64,000 nt of DNA, taken from Methylocystis sp. SC2 (GTDB lineage Bacteria > Pseudomonadota > Alphaproteobacteria > Rhizobiales > Beijerinckiaceae). Positions 26,536-33,061 of this stretch are shown piece after piece. The first letter of the stretch is position 1, and each line of letters begins with the position of its first letter. Position numbers and translations under genes: made by a program. Where the stretch lies: NCBI RefSeq assembly GCF_000304315.1, contig NC_018485.1:2822501-2886500 (forward strand), given 5' to 3'. The notes beneath the pieces are model-generated. The model did not search any database. It worked only from the letters and a program-made list of their open reading frames with translations, and was not told where the DNA came from.

Positions 26536-26810
26536 ATGTCCGCCGAGGCGACTGTGAACAACCGCGCGGCTGCGTTTCACGCGAAGTTGAGCGGGGAGGT
26601 GCGAAGCGATCAACGGGCATGCCGGCTGATCGTCGCGCCGCTCAGTTTTCCGATTCGCGCTTGCCGCGATCGTCACGGCCGCGCCGCAAATCAGCTGGCG
26701 AAAATCCATTCGCCGAGCGCATCACAAGCTCGCTCGGCGTGCGCGGCCCATATCGCGAATTTCATACGCCAGACGCGCGCCAAAAGATGGGCGAATGGTG
26801 GCAGGCGCCG

Positions 26811-27215
26811 TCACTGTTGCGACTCTTGTTGGCGCTCGAGCCAGTTCTCGGCTTGGAACGCCTCGGAGAGTCTCTCCATTGCGGTGGCAATGTCGTTGGT
26901 AAGCTGCAGCACGCCTGCGTTTAGAGCGCCGCCGTCCTCACCCAAAACGTCGCCGGCCGCCGCGACGAGCCCCCAAAGACGCCGCGTCATGATGCTCAGT
27001 TCGTCTGAGAACTGGAAGGGCGCAATGGGCCTCTGGCCGTCGTTGGGGCAGTAGAAAAGCCGCGCCGCAGTCGCTATCGCCTTCGCGCGCTCGGTTTCAA
27101 TGCACTCGAAGGTTTTCGTGACAAGCTCCCGCTCGACGCCGGCGGAAAGAAGCATATCAACGAGATCCGATGTGCGCGCCGGCGCCTCTGTTCTGCTATT
27201 TTCCGAATCAGCCAT
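26811..27215 (-). CDS. Island hypothetical protein, alpha-helical
   Basis: A 134-residue protein with no recognised domain: MADSENSRTEAPARTSDLVD, LVTKTFECIETERAKAIATA, then SIMTRRLWGLVAAAGDVLGE and a C-terminal helix ending LERQQESQQ. It is predicted to be soluble and helical. The ATG at 27215 follows GGAG by 7 nt; an extension to 27299 would lack such a site and cross the operator of the divergent gene. The neighbouring 334 bp downstream (26477-26810) contain only the promoter of the HTH gene. Confidence 0.7.
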   Translation of the reverse strand: MADSENSRTEAPARTSDLVDMLLSAGVERELVTKTFECIETERAKAIATAARLFYCPNDGQRPIAPFQFSDELSIMTRRLWGLVAAAGDVLGEDGGALNAGVLQLTNDIATAMERLSEAFQAENWLERQQESQQ

Positions 27216-27284
27216 GGTTCGCTCCTGAGGTGAACTGTGGTTAGGGCCGAGTGAGAGGTGGCCGCCTCTTGCTCGGCTCGCCTC

Positions 27285-27335
27285 TTTTTTGTAAGACACT
27301 ATTTATGGCGAAGTCAATTCCCGTCTTACAAAAAA
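27285..27335. promoter_or_regulatory. 13-bp inverted repeat spanning the RHH start codon
   Basis: TTTTTTGTAAGAC (27285-27297) and GTCTTACAAAAAA (27323-27335) are perfect inverted repeats separated by 25 bp that contain the ATG at 27305. It is either a ribbon-helix-helix operator or an mRNA hairpin that presents the start codon in its loop. Confidence 0.7.
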
Positions 27336-27496
27336 AGCGAGGTCGGCCGGCTACTGGCCAAGACCCGCTTTTGAACTTCCGCGCGCCTCTCGAAATGATC
27401 GAACGCATCGACGCATGGGCGGCGAAGCAGAAAGACGCGCCGTCGCGATCGGAAGCCATCCGCCGCTTGCTCGAAAAAGCGCTCGCCAAAAAGTGA
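27305..27496 (+). CDS. Ribbon-helix-helix DNA-binding protein
   Basis: A 63-residue RHH/CopG-like protein. The strand is DPLLNFRAPLEMIERIDAWA and the second helix DAPSRSEAIRRLLEKALAKK; the N-terminus is basic (KKRGRPATG). Such proteins dimerise and bind inverted repeats near their own promoters, and one spans this start codon. The ATG has no clear ribosome site upstream. It heads the forward-strand cargo block leading to CBASS and could regulate that block or the element; no toxin partner is recognised. Confidence 0.82.
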   Translation: MAKSIPVLQKKRGRPATGQDPLLNFRAPLEMIERIDAWAAKQKDAPSRSEAIRRLLEKALAKK

Positions 27497-27566
27497 ATCG
27501 TGGGCTCGGCGCCTGCGGCTCTAACGCGCGTGCCATGGGCAAGCGGGACTGAAGAAGAATCCAAAC

Positions 27567-27800
27567 GTGGCTCAGAAAACGAAAATTGAAGCCGAAAGCG
27601 CTATCCGCCAACTGGCTCACCAATGGACAAGGGAGCGGCGAATCGATCTAACGACCGATCATCCAAGCTTCGCCGAGTTCAAGGCGTGGCTAGGTGACAG
27701 GGGGTATAGCCATTACCTCGATTTCCGGTCCGAAGCTGGATCCGAATACGACGCAGAGAGATGGTTCGATCAAGAATTGAAACAGACTTGGCGACGATGA
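27567..27800 (+). CDS. Island hypothetical protein
   Basis: A 77-residue soluble protein (GTG start) containing HQWTRERRIDLTTDHPSFAE and FKAWLGDRGYSHYLDFRSEA, ending ERWFDQELKQTWRR. I do not recognise the family. A GAAGAAG purine stretch lies upstream. It follows the RHH gene on the same strand and precedes the CBASS promoter by about 80 bp, so it is probably a separate transcript from CBASS. Confidence 0.6.
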   Translation: MAQKTKIEAESAIRQLAHQWTRERRIDLTTDHPSFAEFKAWLGDRGYSHYLDFRSEAGSEYDAERWFDQELKQTWRR

Positions 27801-27881
27801 TAAATCGAGACTTTCCGGGCAATCAACCGCAGCAGATGCAATCGCGCGCAGCGGCGCGGCGCATGCGCAGTGACCGCGGCT

Positions 27882-27911
27882 TTGACGCGCTGTTTCGCGA
27901 TCGTCTATAGT
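27882..27911 (+). promoter_or_regulatory. Sigma70-like promoter of the CBASS operon
   Basis: TTGACG (27882-27887) and TATAGT (27906-27911) are separated by 18 bp, 56 bp before the capV start codon. This is one of the best matches to the housekeeping consensus in the window and suggests constitutive expression. Confidence 0.65.
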
Positions 27912-27966
27912 TAAGCGAGAATCTGAAGAGTTCGTTCAATTTGTTCTAGCGGGACATTATTCAGGC

Positions 27967-28962
27967 ATGGGTGAGCGGTTTAATATCCTTTCCTTGAGCG
28001 GGGGCGGATTCCTAGGGCTTTACTCCGCAACATTGCTCACGGGCCTCGAGGATGCCGCTGGCACGCCGCTCGCGCGCTGCTTTGATCTTTTGGCCGGCAC
28101 ATCGGTTGGTGGAATCATAGCCCTTGGGCTCGCGGCCGAGAAACCGGTAGCGAAAATTGAGGAGGCGATCGCCAGCAACGGCATAGCGATCTTCTCCGAT
28201 CGGCCGAGCCCCTCGGGAGGCATCGGCTCAGCCCTCGACTTCTGGCGCTCTTTCCGCAAGCCAAAATATCAGGCTGATGCGCTACGCAGCGTCATCGAAA
28301 GCTTGGTGGGCGCCAAAACCAAAATCGGGGACCTGCCTCACAGAGTCATTGTGCCTGCAGTCAATCTGACGAAGGGGCTGCCCCAGCTCTTCAAGACACC
28401 GCATCACCCCAGCTTCAAAACCGACCTCCACTTAAGAGTGGTTGACGTTGCGCTCGCGACGGCAGCGGCGCCCACCTACTTCCCCATCGCCGAGATTGAC
28501 GATGCACTGTTCGCTGATGGAGGCCTTTATGCAAACTCGCCTGATCTTCTAGCGGTCCATGAGGCGGAGCACTTCCTCGGGCAGAGGATTGACGACATTC
28601 ATCTGCTAAGCATTGGCACAACTACCGCACAGTTCTCCTTCGCGCACGCCCACGGGCGACAACTCGGAATTTGGGGTTGGTCACGTGATCAACGGCTCGT
28701 CAATGTCATCATTGCGTCTCAGCAGCATTCTGTGAACTACATGATGTGCCACCGACTCGCTGATCGTTACATTCGTTTGGATGCGATTCAGTCTAAGGAG
28801 CAAGAGCGGCACCTCGCGCTCGATATTGCAACCGAGGCGGCGCAGAAGACAATCCGGGGGCTCGCGTCCGCCACACTGCAATCGAGCATCAATATTCCCC
28901 TCTTGCAGCACTTTCTCGCACATCGAGCTCCCCCTCCCGCATTCCATCATAAGGTCCGTTGA
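27967..28962 (+). CDS. capV: CBASS effector CapV, patatin-like phospholipase
   Basis: A 331-residue patatin-fold lipase. The oxyanion loop SGGGFLGLYS lies at 11-20, the nucleophile in GTSVGG (Ser46) and the catalytic Asp in FADGGLYANS (Asp184), forming the Ser-Asp dyad. In CBASS, a cyclic nucleotide made on phage infection activates CapV to degrade membrane phospholipids and abort infection. The gene directly precedes a DncV-like synthase with only a 2-bp gap, which identifies it as a CBASS effector rather than a general patatin. No transmembrane segment is seen. It has its own strong-looking promoter. Confidence 0.93.
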   Translation: MGERFNILSLSGGGFLGLYSATLLTGLEDAAGTPLARCFDLLAGTSVGGIIALGLAAEKPVAKIEEAIASNGIAIFSDRPSPSGGIGSALDFWRSFRKPKYQADALRSVIESLVGAKTKIGDLPHRVIVPAVNLTKGLPQLFKTPHHPSFKTDLHLRVVDVALATAAAPTYFPIAEIDDALFADGGLYANSPDLLAVHEAEHFLGQRIDDIHLLSIGTTTAQFSFAHAHGRQLGIWGWSRDQRLVNVIIASQQHSVNYMMCHRLADRYIRLDAIQSKEQERHLALDIATEAAQKTIRGLASATLQSSINIPLLQHFLAHRAPPPAFHHKVR

Positions 28963-28964
28963 CA

Positions 28965-30359
28965 ATGGGATCCGCCGCGACGCTCTTCTTTAACGCCAAC
29001 GACTCAGAGAAGCAGACGTTACATAGGCGCATCACCCCCTCCGATGAGCAGTTTGAAGAGCAGCAGGAGCGATGGAACGTCCTGGCCGACCATCTGACGT
29101 CTGACCTAAAGGAACGGAGTGGCCATTCAATCCGGACTTGGCTTCAGGGCTCATATAAGTTCGGCACGCAAATTCGTCCCGTGCACGTGGGCCACGAGTT
29201 CGACATTGACCTAGGCATTTATTACCAATGGGAAGGCGAACCTGAGGAAGGCGCACACGGGCCGTGCACGCTCAAATCTTTCGTTCAGAATAGCCTGAAG
29301 GATTACGCGCGGGATAACGCTGATAGCGTGCTCGAGGTCTGTCCACCAAAGACCAGATGCTGTCGGATTCGCTACAACAACAGCTTCCACATCGACGTGC
29401 CGGCTTACCACCTCGATCCCGATCGCGACGCTCGGACACTGGCGACCGAGGAACGATGGGAGGGCAGTGATCCGAAGGCCATCTACGTATGGTTTAAGGA
29501 CCAATTTGAGGATGCCATTCGGGCAAGGGTCCGTCGCCAGATCAAATACCTCAAATCATGGGCCGCCCTAAAATTTGACGAAGACGGCCGGCCTTCCTCG
29601 ATCCTGCTCACGGTGCTCGTCGCCGACGCCGCAAAGTCAATTGGTGCAGCCGGAATCGTGGCCGACGACGATACACTTCGCAACATTCTTGAGAGCCTCG
29701 TTGCGCGACTGGACGGCGACAAGCACGTCCCCAATCCGGTCAGTGAGACTGAGAACCTTGCGCGACTCTCAGATACTGAAATGAAAAGTTTTATCGAGAG
29801 GCTGAAGGGCCTCCTTGAGGTCGCCAATCGAGCCGTCGCGAGCAGCACGGAGTTGGCCGCTGCGGACGTATGGCAGGAAGCGTTTGAGCACCTATTCCCT
29901 ATGCCAGCAGTTACCGAGGTTCTTACGGAAGCCGCGAGGCTTCTTCCGGTTCCCCTCACCATGCCCGAGATTCGGGTTACGGCCATTTCTCGAGACAACG
30001 CGGCGCTCGGGAAATATAACGGAGTAAACAAAATCGGTCCAATTCCAAGGAATTGCGATATCCGTTTTGAGATCATCAATGGCCACGCGTTACCGCGCGG
30101 CGCCCAAATATTTTGGATCGTGCGCAACGAGGGTAGAGAAGCCGAGAACATAAACGATCTTGGGCATTTGGCCGGGACTGGTCTGGTCTCGACCGAGCAC
30201 TCAGCCTATCGGGGAACCCACTACATGGATTGCGTGGTTAAAGTGGCAGGACAGACTGTCGCTCTGCGGCGCGTTCCCGTGGACATCACAGGCCGGGAGC
30301 TGCCACGCCGCAATCCGCTTCAAAGGCCGGATTGGGTTCGGCTTCGCGGGCGTCGATAA
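28965..30359 (+). CDS. CBASS cyclic-oligonucleotide synthase (DncV-like CD-NTase) with AGS-C sensor domain
   Basis: A 464-residue CD-NTase. The nucleotidyltransferase core has LQGSYKFGTQIRP (Gly62-Ser63), HEFDIDLGIYY (Asp80, Asp82) and NNSFHIDVPAY (Asp144), the full metal-binding triad. WEGSDPKAIYVWFKDQF and RRQIKYLKSWAA match the V. cholerae DncV helical region. Residues about 335-450 (NKIGPIPRNCDIRFEIINGH, IFWIVRNEGREAENINDLGH, EHSAYRGTHYMDCVVKVAG) form an AGS-C (adenylyl/guanylyl cyclase and SMODS C-terminal sensor) domain. It should make a cyclic di- or trinucleotide that activates CapV. No Cap2/Cap3 genes follow, so this is a minimal type I system. AAGG precedes the ATG. Confidence 0.93.
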   Translation: MGSAATLFFNANDSEKQTLHRRITPSDEQFEEQQERWNVLADHLTSDLKERSGHSIRTWLQGSYKFGTQIRPVHVGHEFDIDLGIYYQWEGEPEEGAHGPCTLKSFVQNSLKDYARDNADSVLEVCPPKTRCCRIRYNNSFHIDVPAYHLDPDRDARTLATEERWEGSDPKAIYVWFKDQFEDAIRARVRRQIKYLKSWAALKFDEDGRPSSILLTVLVADAAKSIGAAGIVADDDTLRNILESLVARLDGDKHVPNPVSETENLARLSDTEMKSFIERLKGLLEVANRAVASSTELAAADVWQEAFEHLFPMPAVTEVLTEAARLLPVPLTMPEIRVTAISRDNAALGKYNGVNKIGPIPRNCDIRFEIINGHALPRGAQIFWIVRNEGREAENINDLGHLAGTGLVSTEHSAYRGTHYMDCVVKVAGQTVALRRVPVDITGRELPRRNPLQRPDWVRLRGRR

Positions 30360-30404
30360 CAGCGCTCTGCTGTCGTGATAGGAGATGGCCTCTCCGGCGC
30401 GCCA

Positions 30405-31070
30405 TCAATTTGGCCGCGCTGGCGGCTCGCTGGCTTCTTCCGCCGCGAGCTTCAGCAAACCATCTCTGGCGGCGCTAGTGACGCGGTCGACCTCATCGGA
30501 AAGGATCACTCGCACGGCGTCCTCTCCGCCGGCTTGAGCGGCTGCATAGAGCCTTCCGGCGATGTGCTTCAGGGAGGCAACATGCTGCGCGATCGTCGTG
30601 CCGACTTGCACGGCCGCATCGGCCAGTTCGCGCGCCGGAACGAGTTCAGCGCGCCGGCGCGCCAGTTCCATCTCCGCCATGGCGGCTTTGGCGTTCTTCT
30701 CGCGCGTAGAGGCATCGTCATAGGCCGATGCGTCGGCACGCCCAGATGGCGCCGGCGGTCCGCCCTCATCAGCGTCTGGCGCGCTCGCCGCGTCGATCGA
30801 CCCTACAGTCTCAGCCGGGTGCTCGCCCTTCACGTGACGCAGCCGAAGATCCTGCGCCGGGTCGTGCGCCGCCGCCGCGAGTGTGTCGAATGTAGGCCGA
30901 TGAACGAGCTTTTCCTTACCGAGGCGGCGCGTCTGCAGGAGCCCCTTGCTCATAAAGAACGCGACGCGCTTTGAGACCGCCTGATGCGACACGCCCCTGA
31001 TGGCGGCGAGGCGCTTGACCGAAATCCAGTCCTCTTCGTCCGCATCTCTATCGCTCGCGCAACCATTCAT
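30405..31070 (-). CDS. Terminase small subunit-like protein (Nu1/DUF1441 type)
   Basis: A 221-residue protein. The N-terminal winged helix WISVKRLAAIRGVSHQAVSK (about 15-34) and KGLLQTRRLGKEKLVHRPTF resemble lambda Nu1. A Pro/Asp-rich linker follows. The C-terminal part has STREKNAKAAMAEMELARRR, ELVPARELADAAVQVGTTIA and LKHIAGRLYAAAQ, the typical oligomerisation segment of such small terminases. It would select DNA for packaging; no large terminase is present, so a helper's motor would be needed. The ATG at 31070 follows GGGA; an in-frame ATG at 31109 is an alternative. An iteron-like array overlaps its start. Confidence 0.75.
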   Translation of the reverse strand: MNGCASDRDADEEDWISVKRLAAIRGVSHQAVSKRVAFFMSKGLLQTRRLGKEKLVHRPTFDTLAAAAHDPAQDLRLRHVKGEHPAETVGSIDAASAPDADEGGPPAPSGRADASAYDDASTREKNAKAAMAEMELARRRAELVPARELADAAVQVGTTIAQHVASLKHIAGRLYAAAQAGGEDAVRVILSDEVDRVTSAARDGLLKLAAEEASEPPARPN

Positions 31071-31136
31071 CGTTCCCGCAACCCCTTCAATCGCTCGCGC
31101 AACCCGCATCAGCAACGCAACCCAAAACACGCAACT
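31051..31136. repeat. Iteron-like array of GCAAC repeats
   Basis: TCGCTCGCGCAACC occurs at 31051 and 31091, with a variant TCGTTCCCGCAACC at 31070 and shorter units at 31109-31122 and 31131-31136. Spacing between GCAAC cores is 19, 21, 18 and 14 bp, near two helical turns for most. It overlaps the start of the TerS-like gene. Confidence 0.65.
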
Positions 31137-31213
31137 CTGTTTGAAATAGCGATTACGTTTCCACCCCCGGACCCCCGCTATCCCGTCTTGCGGCGGCGCG
31201 GGAAGGACCCGCG

Positions 31214-31555
31214 CTATCCTGTCCTGACGTTCAAGCGAGCGCCCGACGATCGGACGCTGATCTTCCAGCCCTTCGCTTTGATCCATCGGCGCGCATCAGG
31301 TGCGGCCATGCGCCCGCTCGAGCGCCTGGCCTTCGCTAAGATGGCAGCGCACCTGATCGCCTCTTCGCACTCGGCAGTGGTCAGCTTTTCGAATTCAGCC
31401 CGAGCTGCCGCCCGTCGGTAGGGCACAGGATCAAACGGCCACGCGGCTGAAAAACGCTCCCATGCGTTCGCAGCATCGACAGGCGCTTCAAGCGGCAAAT
31501 TTGCGGCTTGCCCTTCCGCCGCCCTAGCTGCCTCTGATGGCTGTGAGAGCTTCAT
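31214..31555 (-). CDS. Replication-associated protein, DnaT/primosome C-terminal-like
   Basis: A 113-residue protein containing NAWERFSAAWPFDPVPYRRA and AEFEKLTTAECEEAIRCAAI then APDARRWIKAKGW, a pattern like the short C-terminal domain found in phage replication proteins (F--FW---P---A--AF--L, then P-TWL). The ATG at 31555 overlaps the stop of the upstream gene as ATGA, so the two are translationally coupled. It probably helps initiate element replication. The assignment is from pattern only. Confidence 0.6.
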   Translation of the reverse strand: MKLSQPSEAARAAEGQAANLPLEAPVDAANAWERFSAAWPFDPVPYRRAAARAEFEKLTTAECEEAIRCAAILAKARRSSGRMAAPDARRWIKAKGWKISVRSSGARLNVRTG

Positions 31556-32373
31556 GCTCGCCTCCTCCACCTCGTTTGAGGAGGTCCTGAGCCTCTCCGC
31601 TGCTCCTTTTCGCCAGACCTATTTTTTAAATATGTGCTCTTGGTCGGGCTCACCGAAGTTTCATCGCGCCGCAAATTTTTTTGTGCAAACGGATTGGACC
31701 CTGTCCGTCCGGGGCGATGCGCTGACGGCCCGCGCTTGATCCATGTGAGCCATTCGGCGGAAACGATGTGCACGACGTTGGTAAGGTTCTTCCGGCCTGG
31801 CTGCGGGCGTTCAGTCACTTTGATGTGCCCAAGCCGTCGCGCCTCATGCAGAGTCGTCTGCACGGTCGTGCGAGAGACGCCGGCGAGCGCGGCGATCTTG
31901 TCGATCGCCAGATCACAGAGGCCGTGGTGCTTCACCTCTCCGGCGAGGATGCACGCCACCGCGCGCTGACCTTCGGTGTAGTGGCAGCGGAGATTCGGCG
32001 GCATGACGGCCGATCCGCCGAGCGTGCGTCGACGCTCGCGCGACGCTTGGTGATTGTGCGACCTGGCGCGCTGGCGCGGCACGAAGCGGCTCACGAGCTT
32101 CGCGACCCCGCGTCCACCTACGCCGCGTATCCCGCAAGCGAGCGGTCGCCGGCGCTCGGCGAAGGACTGCAGAAAGTCGGCGTCTCCCTCATCGATCGCG
32201 CCATGCACGACGCCTTGCCACACTTGGCTGACGAGCTGGTCAAGATCGTCGGACCCGGTTGCGGTGCCGATGACTATGTAGAGGGTAGCCGCCGCCTCGC
32301 TGGCGAACGTCCGCGGCTTTGCATCGCAAGCGCCAAACTGCGGCGCTCGCTCTTTCGGGGCGAGAGCGTTCAT
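31552..32373 (-). CDS. Winged-helix replication-type protein
   Basis: A 273-residue protein. The central HTH region is HYTEGQRAVACILAGEVKHH (about 131-150), CDLAIDKIAALAGVSRTTVQ and TTLHEARRLGHIKVTERPQP, similar to winged-helix domains in phage or plasmid replication initiators of alphaproteobacteria. The basic C-terminal tail (about 225-273) lacks recognisable structure. The ATG overlaps the preceding stop (ATGA) and the 3' end overlaps the next gene, so three genes form a coupled leftward operon. A replication-initiation role fits its place but a transcriptional role is possible. Confidence 0.65.
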   Translation of the reverse strand: MNALAPKERAPQFGACDAKPRTFASEAAATLYIVIGTATGSDDLDQLVSQVWQGVVHGAIDEGDADFLQSFAERRRPLACGIRGVGGRGVAKLVSRFVPRQRARSHNHQASRERRRTLGGSAVMPPNLRCHYTEGQRAVACILAGEVKHHGLCDLAIDKIAALAGVSRTTVQTTLHEARRLGHIKVTERPQPGRKNLTNVVHIVSAEWLTWIKRGPSAHRPGRTGSNPFAQKNLRRDETSVSPTKSTYLKNRSGEKEQRRGSGPPQTRWRRRA

Positions 32374-32615
32374 CGCGCGCCCTCCCCAAGGAAGGCAAGC
32401 AGCGACGCGACGTCCGCCCCAGAAGCGCCGCTGGCGTCATCGCGCCATCGGCCGGTAAATCGATTGATCTTCAGCGCGGGCCACTTGCGGGCAAGCGTGG
32501 CGCGGCTCGGCAATACCCGCGGATCAAAGGTAACGGGCGGATACTTTTTAGCGTCGGGCGCGGAAATGGGGCCGCGATGGCCGATCAAACTTTCGCGATG
32601 TAAGTTTGAAATCAC
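32370..32615 (-). CDS. Small island protein, start uncertain
   Basis: The last 81 codons of a longer open frame: VISNLHRESLIGHRGPISAP, DPRVLPSRATLARKWPALKI and NRFTGRWRDDASGASGADVA. The end overlaps the next gene as ATGA, which argues it is translated. The frame stays open to 32936, through the attachment site, but that 5' part reads like non-coding sequence. A GTG at 32615 is my best guess. Function unknown; AlpA-like DNA binding (RATLARKW) is conceivable. Confidence 0.45.
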   Translation of the reverse strand: MISNLHRESLIGHRGPISAPDAKKYPPVTFDPRVLPSRATLARKWPALKINRFTGRWRDDASGASGADVASLLAFLGEGAR

Positions 32616-33061
32616 GGTAACGCTGCTTGACCGTGATGCTGAAGTCGTGTCGCGCGACTCGGGACCGCCGATCAAGCCATCGTGTGGACAGTCTGATTTT
32701 GCGATTGCGGAAAGGCCGGCGCGGACGTATTCTGAATCCCGAAAGTTCGCTGCTTTCACCTCTGTTTTGCCGCCGCGCTGGGATCCGACCCCCTGCGCGG
32801 CGGTTTGCTTTTGAGGCGTCGAAGGTTTGGGCGACGTTCCAGAAACGCCTTGTTTTTCAAATGGGGGTGAACTCCCCAAACTTGTGGTTAAATGCCTGAA
32901 ATCATTTGCTGCGCTCGCATCCCTAGGGAGCGCCAAGAAAACCTACCCGCTGGGCGAGCGCGCGCGACGGCGCCGGCCATTCGTTTCAGACGATCGCGTT
33001 ACCTGCCTCAGCAACTGGCTAAAGGGCAGCCTCAAGGCGTCGCCGCCTTGGCGCGTAGATT
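32616..33061. other. Right end of the island and flanking intergenic DNA
   Basis: It contains the leader of the leftward replication operon (about 32616-32900, comparatively AT-rich near 32860-32910), attR at 32921-32935 and about 125 bp of chromosomal sequence before the next gene. No gene or RNA is recognised. Confidence 0.55.
32921..32935 (+). repeat. attR: 15-bp direct repeat
   Basis: CCCTAGGGAGCGCCA, identical to the 3' terminus of tRNA-Glu at 22387-22401. It marks the right boundary of the island. Confidence 0.88.

Larger units (their letters stand above)
22387..32935. mobile_element. 10.5-kb tRNA-Glu-integrated, phage-satellite-like island carrying CBASS
   Basis: The island is bounded by the 15-bp direct repeat CCCTAGGGAGCGCCA. 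An integrase gene adjoins the tRNA end, followed by an AlpA-like gene, a prohead protease/major capsid fusion, two regulators, a hypothetical gene, a ribbon-helix-helix gene, a CBASS pair, a small-terminase-like gene and a replication-type operon. No portal, large terminase, head-tail connector, tail or lysis gene was found. Capsid plus TerS without packaging motor or tail fits a helper-dependent satellite; a decayed prophage is the main alternative. Confidence 0.85.

Noticed and set aside
28965..30359. Type II CBASS or Pycsar rather than type I CBASS
   Set aside because: No E1/E2-like or JAB genes follow, and the catalytic motif is of the CD-NTase (DncV-like) kind, not a nucleotide cyclase.
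31051..31136. CRISPR array
   Set aside because: Units are only about 14 bp, spacers are 5-7 bp and no cas gene is present anywhere in the window.
32616..32936. Full-length 188-codon frame starting inside attR
   Set aside because: The first 107 codons are low-complexity Ser/Pro-rich sequence and would start with a TTG inside the attachment site; only the C-terminal part looks coding.
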